Assembly: GCA_027627225.1 (NCBI GenBank)
Contig: CM051030.1
Coordinates: forward strand, 20,417,105 to 20,481,104
Length of the DNA stretch: 64,000 bases
Direction: 5' to 3'
Source of the DNA: Congeria kusceri
Lineage: Eukaryota > Mollusca > Bivalvia > Myida > Dreissenidae
In this document: in pieces, positions 38,021-49,825 of the stretch
How the letters are laid out: each line of letters begins with the position of its first letter
Numbering within the stretch: position 1 is the first letter of the stretch
The notes under the pieces: model-generated
What the model saw: the letters and a program-made list of their open reading frames with translations, nothing else
Databases searched by the model: none
Told to the model about the DNA's origin: nothing
Program-made: the position numbers and the translations under genes

Positions 38021-40178
38021 ATGGCTGAATATTTAGTTCAAATTATTGATAAGGAATATCGACGTCAGCGCGGACGTCCTCGTAGACTATGCATGGTTCG
38101 TGATCGGCTGGATCCTATGATTATGTACGACAAAGCTGATTTTATATACAGATTCAGATCTCCAAAAGACGCTGTTAGGGAAATATTTGGACTTATAGGT
38201 AGGGTAAATATTGTTTAACTACAAACCTTGATATGCAAGTGTAAAAACATTATCACATGATTCTCGGGTTCTACTAATTTTTTTTCCATAAACCCCTGTA
38301 CATTTTATATATTCTTGATAATTTTCATAATGTTTACTTAAATATTTTATACAAGAGCTTATCGTATTTTAATAGCATAATATATCATATTGGATACTTG
38401 AAAATTTGAATCATTACGCTCGCTTTTATGTTCTTTTGTTATATTGTCATTTATAAATATTTAGAATGAAGGTAAAATGTGACAGTACAACAATACATGT
38501 GGCAGTACAAAACGTATTTATAAATCATTGAAATTATAAAATTAAATAATTCATACTTCGACGATGTTTGTAGAATAGCACGACGTTTGTAAATCAGGAA
38601 GAGAACGACTACATTTCTTACACCTTCGTATTTACTGTTGCATCAGTTCAAAAAAAATTATTTATTGTTAACAAGGTATAAATTAGCACAGATGGTTAAA
38701 ATATAAATATTGTAATGAAAATTAATAATATGATGCAGAAAATACATACTAATAAAATAATGTATGTCTTAATAAAAGTTGTATAATAACTTTTATTATT
38801 CTCAGCTCCCTACTTTGCGGTTCTTCGGCAAAGGCGGAAGGAAATCCTCCCAATGATGCAACTTTTGATCACGCTACGATTCGTTGCCACAGGAGGGTAC
38901 CTTCGTTTAGTAGGGGATACGTTTGGCATATGTGTGTCATCAGTGTCGAGAATCATCAAGCGGGGTTCTGGGTATATTTGTAGACTGAAACCAGACTATA
39001 TGAAGTTACCCAATGAAAGGCAACGCCGCGAAATTCAGGTAATAATTGATTTAAACATAATAATTGTATTTTATACTGTTTTATCGTATATTGTGTTGTG
39101 ATTGTATTTGTTTCCCGTTTCGTATTTGTGTGATGTGGTGTGTTCTTTTATGTTGTGTGGCGCTGTTGGAAATTAGGATTAGTTCTCCTACTTCGGAAGC
39201 TGTAGTTCTACTTAATTATATTTATTATACCTAGATAGTGTTTCAGAAATAGCGTGTTTTTATTTTACAGACCCAGGTATTTAGGCAGCACAACATTCCA
39301 GGGGTGATCGGCATGATAGACTGTACATATATTCCGATCATTAATCGAGGTGGCGAAAACTCGGAGATATTTAGGAATAGAAACTCATACTTCTCGATCA
39401 ACGTCCAAGGTATTATAGCCTAGTTATATTGCAAGGAATCAGCATTGTTTAAACTGATATGTTTTTCTTTATACATGTCTTTTTAAAGTATTCTACATGT
39501 AAACTACATTAAACTTAATTCAGTAACAACACCGAGACCACATTTATTAATTTATAACACGTATCATGGTTTCTATATATGGAATGGATATATATCAAAT
39601 AATAGCAATTATCATTGTATTTTCTTCAAAGTGATATTTATATATGTTATGCTATCTAGTAAACAAAACATGCGTCTTTTTAGCACTTTGCGACCACAAC
39701 TTAATCGCAACAAATGTAGTTGTGAGATGGCCAGGCAGCACCCATGACTCTCGCATCTTCGAGAACAGCGTTCTTTGCGCAAAATTTGAAAATGGAGATC
39801 TACCAGGAATCATCCTTGGAGACAGCGGTTATCCACTACGACCATACCTTTTAACACCCGTTCTCGTTCCACAATCGGCAGCTTAACGGCGGTAAAATGT
39901 CGCACATGCTCGTGCCAGAGTCAAGATAGAGAATACGTTTTGAGTTTTGAAACGTCGATTGCCATGTTTAAAATTGGATCTTCGTGTCAAGCTGCCCACA
40001 GCTGTACAGGCAATAACTGCATGTTTTGTCTCTTCACAATTATGCAAGAATGCACGCACTTCCATTACCTGAAGAGCTTGATGTCGTCGATGCACGTCCT
40101 GACGTACCTGTTGTGCCATTCCAAGGTCCTGTTGTCCGGGCTATTCGTGATAACATTATCAACAATTTTGATGAATAA
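38021..40178 (+). pseudogene. PIF/Harbinger transposase, broken (unit copy 3)
   Basis: Same model as copy 1: exons 38021-38198, 38806-39038, 39271-39409 and 39684-40178, with identical stops and frameshift. The protein reading matches copy 1. The two private changes of this copy (38432, 38565) lie in the first intron. Confidence 0.88.
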
Positions 40179-41341
40179 AATACTAATTTATGTTAGTGTT
40201 ATTAAATACTCATGTGTGAGCATTAAGTCGTGATGCTGTTTTCTTATCATAACCAATAATTTGTGTAAAATTTACTCTCTTGGTTAGAAATTAACATTAC
40301 GACGTCACCGCCAACAAATTGCCGATACGCCTGTCAGCAGCACCGTTTAGCCAATCAGTATTCAGTTGGTGCTTATCATCAGCTGCTTTCTGTGGGCCCT
40401 TTTCTCGGTGAAAATATACATGTTTAGGTTTTCGAACATTATTGTAGCCGAATTATTATTTATAAGTAATCATTCAAATTAAAACAAATATATATGTATT
40501 AACTAAATGCCTTATCCATTTAATGACTTTCAGATATCTATGGGTATGATTCGAAATGATTTCTTAATATTATATTAGATTTAATAGCAAAATTTACAAA
40601 TACGAACGGACTACATTGTGTGCTGTTTTAATTAATGATTAAAATAATTTTCATTGTCATGGTCATTAACTTAATTAGTATGTGCATATTTAGGAGCATT
40701 AGGTTTTTTTATTGGTAGGACAGGGAGCGCATTTTGTTTTCGTTCATTTTTGTTAAATATGCAACTGGTGGAAATGGTTGATATTCGGATATTATTGCAC
40801 GTGTGGCTAACACTAATTCGTTTGAGAATGTCACCAATAATGTACACAACAATGCGCTGTTACTGATGTTAGACACATGATGACAATACATATCTTCATG
40901 GCATAAGACTTGTTTCTAGCCCCACTATAAGGGAGTTGGTGAAATATGGTTGCTTTAGATTTTAATGTAGTGAAACATAATTGCTGAAGGGAAACATATG
41001 CATTTACAACCCCACATATTCAGTGTATGTTCGTAGTTTAACGAGATATGCTTCAATCGTCTTGAATAGTGGTATGATTATTCATGAACATTAAACGCTG
41101 GTAGCTGATCGTTGTCAAATTAACATGCTTATGATTACCAAAATAAAATCAACCAGTCTTACAAAATTATAATTTTATTTGATTGGACGTGATATGTATC
41201 ATACATAACGATTACGAAAGGAAAAAATGTGATATGTATCATACATAACGATTACGAAAGGAAAAAACATCAAAACAATCAATGTTTATAACAATCTATA
41301 CGAATGCTGGGCGGAGCGACAGTACAATGTGGTCATGTCAT

Positions 41342-41775
41342 TTACCAAAACCGCCAAACATCACCAGAGGAGTTGTATACCTCTTTCTGTCGATGAAGGT
41401 CGTTAGTATCGGTCGACGTACCGACATCTTCCGGACGACTTGTTACTCTACGTGATCTAGGTAGATGAATGTCGTTACTCGGAATACCCACCTCTAATTT
41501 TTTCTTTTTTAATTTAAGAATATCATTTTTCAACCTCAGATTTTCCATCTTAAGATCAGGTTTTTTTTTGCAAGATTCTTTAAAAAGTCGTAGTAGCCTG
41601 TGGGTGACGCAGATCTTTTGCGGGTTCTTGGTTGGGGCGGCACGAAGTTTGAGCCACATCAAGACGTCGGAGATGACTGTTGTTGAACCTGGGGGGCAAG
41701 ACGTCTTGTAGATGGGGACGAATAAAGCATGTCATCCGGCCCTCCGCATGCACCCTCTTCAGCGCCGGATTCTAT
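41342..41775 (-). pseudogene. Harbinger Myb-like partner, broken (unit copy 3)
   Basis: Third copy of the same broken reading, with the same disabling changes as copies 1 and 2. Confidence 0.52.
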
Positions 41776-44700
41776 CTGAAAACAAACAAACATATTTCAT
41801 CACTTATTGAGGGATTGTTTTAATCGTTGAAATATCTGAAAAAAAGAATTGCAAAATGAAAAAGCTTATATACAAGCATATCCTTATTATATTTTAAAGC
41901 TATTTTACATATAAAAATCGGTTTAATTCTGTTATTTAATGTTGCTTCGATTATTTGGAACCATTCTCAAATTTTATTTTAAAAACGGCAACTGGCGAAC
42001 AACCCGTGGCGTTCTGAACCCGTTTATCAAGGATGGTACCCACAAGAATGTTATACTATAAAAAATAAGTCGACGTTTTTTAAATACCTAACATCGTTTT
42101 TCATTGTTTTAACCCCGATGTGTGAAATTTAATTATTTCGAAACCCAACCAGTGGTTTCTGACAAGCTTTCGTTATAGCTATATAAAGAAAAAGGCAGTT
42201 CCTCCTAGCGGCCATGTTTTTTAACGCATCAAAATAAGTATAAGTGTTTTGGTAGAATGTCACCAAAGGAACATTTGTGTGAAATTATTACGAAATCCAA
42301 CAAGTGGACACCGACAAGATGCTTTTTCAAGTTTTCAATATAGCCATATAAGGAAAAAGGCCCACCACCTGGCGGCCATGTTTTTTTAAAGAATCAATGA
42401 AAAAATTGAAGTACCGTGTATTACGCGCATATTTACTCCTTCATTTTTTATGCCAAAATTGGGTGCGTGTTATACATAGTAACAAGTGTTTTAGGCCGTT
42501 TTTCCCGATGAAGGCTATTGTGTATATGTAAAGCGTATATGCATATCAATAACGATTACCATTTTAGATATACCTAAAAAGTTATTTTTGTTTATTTTCA
42601 GGTATGTATCCTGTAGGAATTAAACCATGAGGGCAGTAGCCCGAGTGGTTTAAAACAAGCATTGGAACGACAAACAGTTGGTTATTAACGCAATAACAAA
42701 CTGTTACCCGTCAATTATTTCGATTCTAACACAATCTCATATAAAATTCGTATTTTTAAAGTTTATGAATGAGAACTATATTTATCTATACTCCGCCCAT
42801 TTGCCGAGAAGTAAATTCAAAGGTGCGTTTCTGTGACGTCAATAAATCATAAAAATTCAAAATGACGTCAACTTGATTGATACACATTGAGCGAATGACG
42901 ATATTAGTATTGAAGATATTCAAATGAAACTTCACATACAGATAGAGGACAATGAGACAAAGTGCAGAACACAAGGACCACAACTCTTTCTTCAATATTT
43001 ACAGAGTTATTGCCCTTTGTTTTATTTCATAATGTTAAGCATTAATTTTCTTGTGCGGAGCATAACTCCATTAGTATTGAATAGATTCAAATGATACTTC
43101 ATACAATGATAGAGGACAATGAGAGAAAGTGCAGAGTATGAGGACCACAACTCTTTCTTCGACATTTATAGAATTATTGTCCTTTGTTTATTTTCTTGTG
43201 CCGAGCATACTTTCATTAGTATTGAAGTTATTCAAATAAAACATCATAGAATGGTAGTGGACAATGAGAGGAAAAGCAGAGTACAAGGACCATAACAATT
43301 TTATCAATATCAATAATTTATTGCCCTTTGTTTATTTTTTCTGTGTGGGGTATAACTCCATTATAATTGAAGGGATTCAAATGAAATTTCATATACTAAT
43401 AGAGGACACTGAGAGAAAGTGCAGAGTACAAGGACCATAACTCATTTTTAGTAGTTACCGAGTTATTATCCTTTGTTTCATTTTGTGCAGATAATTGCTA
43501 CCTTAGTATTGACGGAATTTAAAATAACACAACATATATTGATAAAGGACATTGAGATGAAGAGCAAAGTACAAGGACCATTACTCTTTCTTTAATATTT
43601 ATGGACTCAATTGTGTGTTCATTAATAAAAAAGAAAAATCATTTACATGCAAATTATAATGTGGTTGTCGAGGAAAGCCATCTTTAATGATGGTCAATTA
43701 GTAGCAAATAAGAATATTTCAAAAGTTCTGAGTATGATAATGAGTTCTGAACTTTCTTGTGTACTAAATGAAATTAAATAAACTCGATTTTTTTTAAACA
43801 CATTTTATCAAAAATATTTAGCAACCATATTTCCATTGTTTCGGCTTCATTCCTTGTCTTGCCGACAGACTTTCTACACTATCAGCGTTTTGATTCCTCT
43901 TGTATGAATCTTTAGTCAAATTGATAAATACTGTCTGCAAACTACAGTATGTGCCACGCGAAACCCTCAAAGTTTGCGAAATGCGACAAGCCGATTTGAT
44001 CGCGATGCACATATCGCTCGCTCGCGATGTCACGAATTTTCGCTTATTTTAGCGATGAAAATGTGCGTTTGTTAGCGAACTAATTAGTAAAGTGCACACC
44101 AGTACGGAATATTTTCACTTAGTGGAGAATAAATAGTTTGTGTTAGAAAACTTTGCGGAATTAATATTTGAATGTATTCCTTTGAATTACATTAGCTACA
44201 CAATCATTCAGATTAAGATGTGACATTTGTTGCAGAATATTTAAAATATAAAAGAAATACAATTTTTAATGTATACAATTATCAATGTTTTTATAAAATG
44301 TAAACAAAATAATATATATATATATTTGCTTTATTTACAAATTAACTTGCGATGTGTACTTTGCGGATAATAAGTGTGTTCTTTTTTTGTTTTATTAAAA
44401 GAGATTGACATTTTGGATAGAAGTGTTAAACGGTATTGCCTGTGTTGTTTTTGTCATTATAATTATCATGTGTCCATGTTTTTTAGAACGTTTACATAAT
44501 GTTTGGCTACCGTTATGTTTAATTGCTCCTGTTATTCTGATAATTAGCACATTAGCTTAATAGATCCTAAATATAAAATTGAAGGGATAATTGGTTCGCA
44601 TAAAATACAAGGGATTAGAAAGACGCGCCATCTCCTTAGTACCCCAATGAGAAGACAAGACGCCCGCATAGTGTGCTAATTGCTATACTTTAGTACCCCA

Positions 44701-46573
44701 ATGAGAAGACAAGACGCCCGCATAGTGTGCTAATTGCTATACTTTAGTACCCCAATGAGAAGACAAGACGCCCGCATAGTGTGCTAATTGCAATACAAGT
44801 GTGAAAACTCAACATGAGCAAACTGTCACTTTACCAAATGTATATATTGTACAAAAACATATAGGTATGTTCATTTTCTGTTTTGAAACCTATTGCCAAA
44901 GTTGCCTTTTTGTGGAGCGTTTTAAGTTGTATTTGTGGGCTAAATTACAAGTGTTCATCTTGTTTAAAAGTATAATCTTATGGTGTTTGAAATACTACTG
45001 AGGTTACTAAATAGTGATTATAATGGCGTTACAGCGTTCGAAGAAAACACAAACTCACTTTTTAGTGTAATACAAAGTGGATGGAATCCTCCAAGTTCGT
45101 TCTCGTGCGTTGGTCAAAACAGAAGAGTAGGTTTGTAATATATTTTTTTTAACTCGTATATAGAACCGGTAGTCTGTAGAACAAATGAGGTTTTCTTTAG
45201 CAAACACCAAATTTAGAAGAGGCTACAATAACCATTGTGATGGCTTTCATTTGATATACATTAAATGTATCAAATTTTGTATTTACATTTACCGTAATGA
45301 CCTTTATGAAGCCCATGCCCTAATAGACGCGCATGGAGTATTTGTTGGTCCCAAAATATTTTTGTCGATCTAGTTTTTCGAACATTAACGAAAAACAAAA
45401 GTTAATTTCATTAGAAACGAGATTAAATAGACCGCCATATTTATGTATCCCGAATTGCCTGTAGATTAGATACCAGTAAATCATTGTGTATCCCTCCGTG
45501 GTCCATTCAAAAGTAGTGTCTATTACTAAAGAGTTCCTCTTCTCTTCTGGCATAAAGCTATGCAGGTATCTCAGACGTGCCTTTTGTGGTTATTTCTAAT
45601 ATCATATGCGTGTCTGCAACATTTTGGTGCATTTCATTGGAGGCTAACTTGAAAGGTGAACTTTTGGGGTGTGTTTACTGTGGTATGGGGCTTTTGTCGA
45701 AATATGACTACCGAAACCCTGTTTTCTACCGGTGCCTGCATTCAAGTGAGATGCATTTTCTTAGAAGTAACATGACATCTTTTTTATTGCAAATTTTGGA
45801 TGAGGACAGATTGATCTTTATATTGATACCAGACTTGCACAATCTGAAATTAAGAAAATGCTATTTTATAATGGGACCCTATGGGAATTGGAATTACTGG
45901 TATCTAACCTGTATATAAATGGAGCTATGCCCCACTATACGGGTTACACACAACCATATAATAACGACGCAAGTGAATGGGACCACACAAATTCATTACG
46001 ATATTATAAATATGGATAAACGATAATGTATGGATCCATATGCAAAGATCTAAAAACATAATTGTAGTTTATGTAGTAAGATGAATAAATAGTCAATAAT
46101 AATAAATAGTATTTTATTTATTCATGACAACCGCATATTATCTAATGAGACTAAAATGGAGAACATTAAAGCATGAAGTAAAACAGTGTTATGTTATGCT
46201 TTTCAACCACTTTCCATGTTCGTCTGCAGTGTCACAGCTCATCAAGTTGATCATGTTAATAATATAGACATTACCATTGTGCATAACGTCATGAGCTCGT
46301 CGTGTCGATCGACGATATTAATTTAGACAGTACCATCATGAATTTTCTCATGCGGACAAACCCCATCGGCCGTATTTAGACTGTACCAATGTGTATTGCG
46401 TCTTTGGACAGTGCGCATACATGAAAAACTTGATTTCTGGATAATGGCAGAATTAACAAAAATGGCTCTATTTAAACGCGCAGGGGTCCTAAAATGACAC
46501 GCGCCCTGCGCGTCAAAAAGGACATTTACGGTATTTTGTTAAACAGATGAGTAAACAATAAAACACACTATTG

Positions 46574-48850
46574 TGTGAAGTTAGAATAACACGTCAAACA
46601 TAGAATAAACCCTATTATAATACCAACGTTTTACATGCAGTTTACCATTTGTAATTAAAGAATTTTGCAGAGTAGTTAATGCAACAGACACCTGCATATA
46701 TAACTGCATCAATAATATTGATTTTAACACAAAACTGTATACTTGTTTGCATTTACAAAATTGTCACACATAAAAATGAAACAGTGTCCATGCGTGCATG
46801 AACACAGTTTATTAATACAGTAACAAGAGCTGTCAGAGGACAGCGCGCTCGACTATTCAAAGTATTTCAGTTGGTACATATTTTGGATAGTTAAAGGGGC
46901 ATACATTAGTTAAAATACAATATTTTTAAGTGAAGCCTTGTATAGTTTAAACATTTTTTGAACAAAAGTTTTAACCACAAAGTTTATGTAAAAAGTGGGC
47001 TAACAGAGTTATGGGTAATGTTGCCCCTGATACTTGAGTTGATGACAAAGGTTAGTTCCAAGTTTCAAGTGAATAACTAACATAGTTTTAGAGTAACAAA
47101 ACATTTGAATATAAACTTCAACCAGAAAATCTATGTGAAAAAGGGGCATAACTCTGTCAAAATACAAAACACAGTTATGGGTAATGTTGCCCCTTATACT
47201 AGAGTTGATGACAAAGGTTAGTTTCAAGTTTCAAGAGAATGACTTATGAAGTTTTGAAGTTACACAACTTTTAAACAGAAAATCTATGTGAAAAAGGGAC
47301 ATAACTCTATCAAAATACAAAGTATAATTATGGAGAATGTTCATCCTGATACTGGAGTTGATGACAAAGGTATATTCCAAGTTTCAAGTGAATAGCTTTT
47401 GTAGTATTGAAGTTACACAACTTTTGAATATTAACTTTAACCAGAAAATCTATGTGAACAAGGGGCATAACTCTGTCAAATACAAAACAGAGGTTTGGGG
47501 AATGTTGCCCTTGATACTGGAGTTGATGACAAAGGTTAGTTCCAAGTGTCAAGTGAATAACTTATGTAGTTTTGAAGTTACAAAACTATTGAATATAAAC
47601 TTTAACCAGAATATCTATGTGAAAAAGGGGCATAACTCTGTCAAAATACAAAACACAGTTATGGGTAATGTTGCCCCTGATACTAGAGTTGATGACAAAG
47701 GTTATTTCCAAGTTTCAAGAGAATGACTTATGTAGTTTTGAAGTTACCAAGCTTTTGAAAAAAAAACATTTAAATAGAAAATATAAGTGAAAAGGGGGCA
47801 TAACTCTGTCAAAATACAAACAGAGTTACGGGTAATGTAGCCCCTGGTACTAGAATTGATGATAAAGTTTAGTTCCAAGTTTCAGGTGAATAACTTATGT
47901 AGTTTTGAAGTTACAAAACTTTTAAACATAAACTTTAAACAGAAAATCTATGTGAAAAAGGACATAACTCTATCAAAATACAAAGTATAGTTATGGAGAA
48001 TGTTCATCCTGATACTGGAGTTGATGACAAAGGTATATTCCAAGTTTCAAGTGAATAGCTTTTGTAGTATTGAAGTTACACAACTTATGAATATTAACTT
48101 TAACCAGAAAATCTATGTGAACAAGAGGCATAACTCTGTCAAATACAAAACAGAGGTTTGGGGAATGTTGCCCTTGATACTGGAGTTGATGACAAAGGTT
48201 AGTTCCAAGTGTCAAGTGAATAACTTATGTAGTTTTGAAGTTACAAAACTATTGAATATAAACTTTAACCTGAAAATCTAAGTGAAAAAGGGGCACTACT
48301 CTGTCAAAATACAAAACAGAGTTATGGGGAATGTTGCCCCTTACACTGGAGTTGATGACAAAGGTATATTCCAAGTTTCAAGTGAATGACTTATGTAGTT
48401 TTGAAGTTACAAAACTTGTGAATATAAACTTTAACCAGAAAATCTGTGTGAAGAGGGGGCATAACTCTGTCAAAATACAAAACAGATTTATGTGAAATGT
48501 TGCCCCTGACACTGGAGTTGATGACAAAGGTATATTCCAAGTTTCAAGTGAATAACTTATGTAGTTGTGAAGTTACAAGACTTTTGTATAAAAACTTTAA
48601 CCAAATTTAGACGCGGACGCCGACGCAGGGGGTTGTAGGAAAGCTCACCTATTCTTCGAATAGTCAAGCTAAAAATGATCAATGACACAATCAATTTTAA
48701 TAAAAAAGTAATGGAAAAAAGCTATTTATACCAACAGTATTGATAAAATATAACAAACATACATAAACAACATGAAATGCACAGTTTTATATAAAAAAAA
48801 GAACAAAAATCATTCCCATTCTATGTTTGTTGTCTTATTCTAACTTCACA
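46574..48850. mobile_element. 2.28 kb element with 33-bp terminal inverted repeats
   Basis: TGTGAAGTTAGAATAACACG..CAAACATAGAAT at 46574-46606 matches the complement of 48818-48850 at 30 of 33 bases. No transposase is inside, so it is non-autonomous. I see no target-site duplication: the flanks are ACTATTG on the left and TAATACA on the right. The left end overlaps the last 13 bases of unit copy 3 (TGTGAAGTTAGAA), which in copies 1 and 2 are followed by ordinary unit sequence. The interior is almost filled by a nested minisatellite element (46822-48675). Confidence 0.75.
46822..48675. mobile_element. HINE-like (Helentron-type) element A with ten 165-bp monomers
   Basis: Starts AACAAGAGCTGTC, where GCTGTC/GACAGC (46829-46844) forms a six-pair stem. 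A subterminal repeat GCTCGACTATTC (46847) is mirrored by GAATAGTCAAGC (48658), and a 3' hairpin CTATTC-TTC-GAATAG lies just before the end GCTAAAAA. Between them are ten monomers of about 165 bases, each with GTTGATGACAAAGGT (46985-48600), followed by a GACGCGGACGCCGACG stretch. Subterminal inverted repeats, a minisatellite core, a 3' hairpin and no target duplication are features described for non-autonomous Helentrons (HINEs) and bivalve pearl elements. Reading frames at 47337-47726 and elsewhere are repeat by-products. Confidence 0.7.
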
Positions 48851-49619
48851 TAATACAGCGTTAATAAGTAAATTTTATAAATACATGTTACAATGAAACC
48901 ATACGTAACAAATAATTATTGCACTTACATGTATACAATCACCTTCAATACAACTGAAGTACATGATTATTATAAAATATTGTGTCAACATGTCGGTGAT
49001 TTGTATCTTTATGATGATTATAAATACGATAAAATTGAATATGCTGGTGCACGGGTGAGGATGACATATATGTACATGTAAACAAATAATCTGAATGGAT
49101 ATTCTAAAAGAAAGGAATGTTTGAAATAATCACGCTCAAGAAGAATAAGATAATAATGCATTTTTATAATCATCACAAGAAACGATTAACTAATAAATCA
49201 TTTAAATGGACAGCAGTTAATATTATTGTAAAAATGACATCAGATTTAAATTAAGCGAATTAGTGAAATGTGTCATATACGTAAAAGTGATTATTTGTAG
49301 TGAACAAAAGAACAATCAGTGATTTATAATTTGGAGTTGATTTTAATGATTATTGTCCGAATTGTAAATGTAAACTTAAACGTATATACACACTACATAA
49401 ATTCATCGTGACTTTGATATGCGTTTTCAATGTTTTCTTTGATGAATACTGTCAAATAATAGTGCTTTATTATATAATTATTTATTAATTAACTATAATA
49501 TGAAGGACACAAAATTAATGTATCTACATTTAACATGCATTGTGCGACACACAATCTAGAATGTTTCGAAAGGACCGTAAAAACTGTACAACTCTTAACC
49601 TTTAAAGAGCAGATGCACA
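48851..49619. other. no feature seen
   Basis: AT-rich sequence to the right of the inverted-repeat element. A 62-codon reading at 48893-49081 shows no recognisable feature. It does not resemble the array unit. Confidence 0.5.
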
Positions 49620-49825
49620 TATACCTGTAAAATCGCCGCGAATGGCTACGAAATTTCGTGACACATTCATCGCGAAATATCGCGCTGGGGCCGCCCGCTA
49701 TATTTCGCGAATCGTTGCGAACTTTCGTGACGTCCTTCGCGAATATTGATCGAAGGCTCGTCACGACTGCGCACATTCTGCATGTTTCACATGGCACATA
49801 CTGTATTTGCTTTAAAGTAATTAAT
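49620..49825 (+). repeat. CGCGA-rich dispersed repeat, single-copy region
   Basis: Contains many TTTCGCGAA/TCGTGAC words and the core GGCACATACTGTA shared with the minus strand of 6480-6660 in the array unit. Opposed readings on both strands come from its partly self-complementary TTCGTGAC and GCGAAATATCGCG words. Probably a SINE or MITE family; the ends are not resolved. Confidence 0.45.

Larger units (their letters stand above)
37398..46586. repeat. 18.7 kb tandem unit, copy 3, truncated
   Basis: The third copy matches the unit from its first base up to the bases GAAGTTAGAA ending at 46586 (unit position 9190) and then stops matching: copies 1 and 2 go on CTGTGTTCATTTG while this copy goes on TAACACGTCAAAC. 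Private states are T at 38432 and T at 38565. About 49 percent of the unit is present, so the receptor-tail exons, the later foldback elements and everything after unit position 9190 are missing here. Confidence 0.95.

Noticed and set aside
1..46586. The 18.7 kb unit as a giant transposon or a Polinton/virus-like element
   Set aside because: No integrase, polymerase, capsid or terminal inverted repeats at unit junctions; the only mobile genes are a small broken Harbinger pair inside it.
47337..47726. 129-codon open frame
   Set aside because: It runs through 165-bp minisatellite monomers and repeats itself; the matching frame at 48000-48281 is the same by-product.
46574..48850. Target-site duplication of the inverted-repeat element
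   Set aside because: Flanks ACTATTG and TAATACA do not match at any tried offset, which fits a rearranged left junction.
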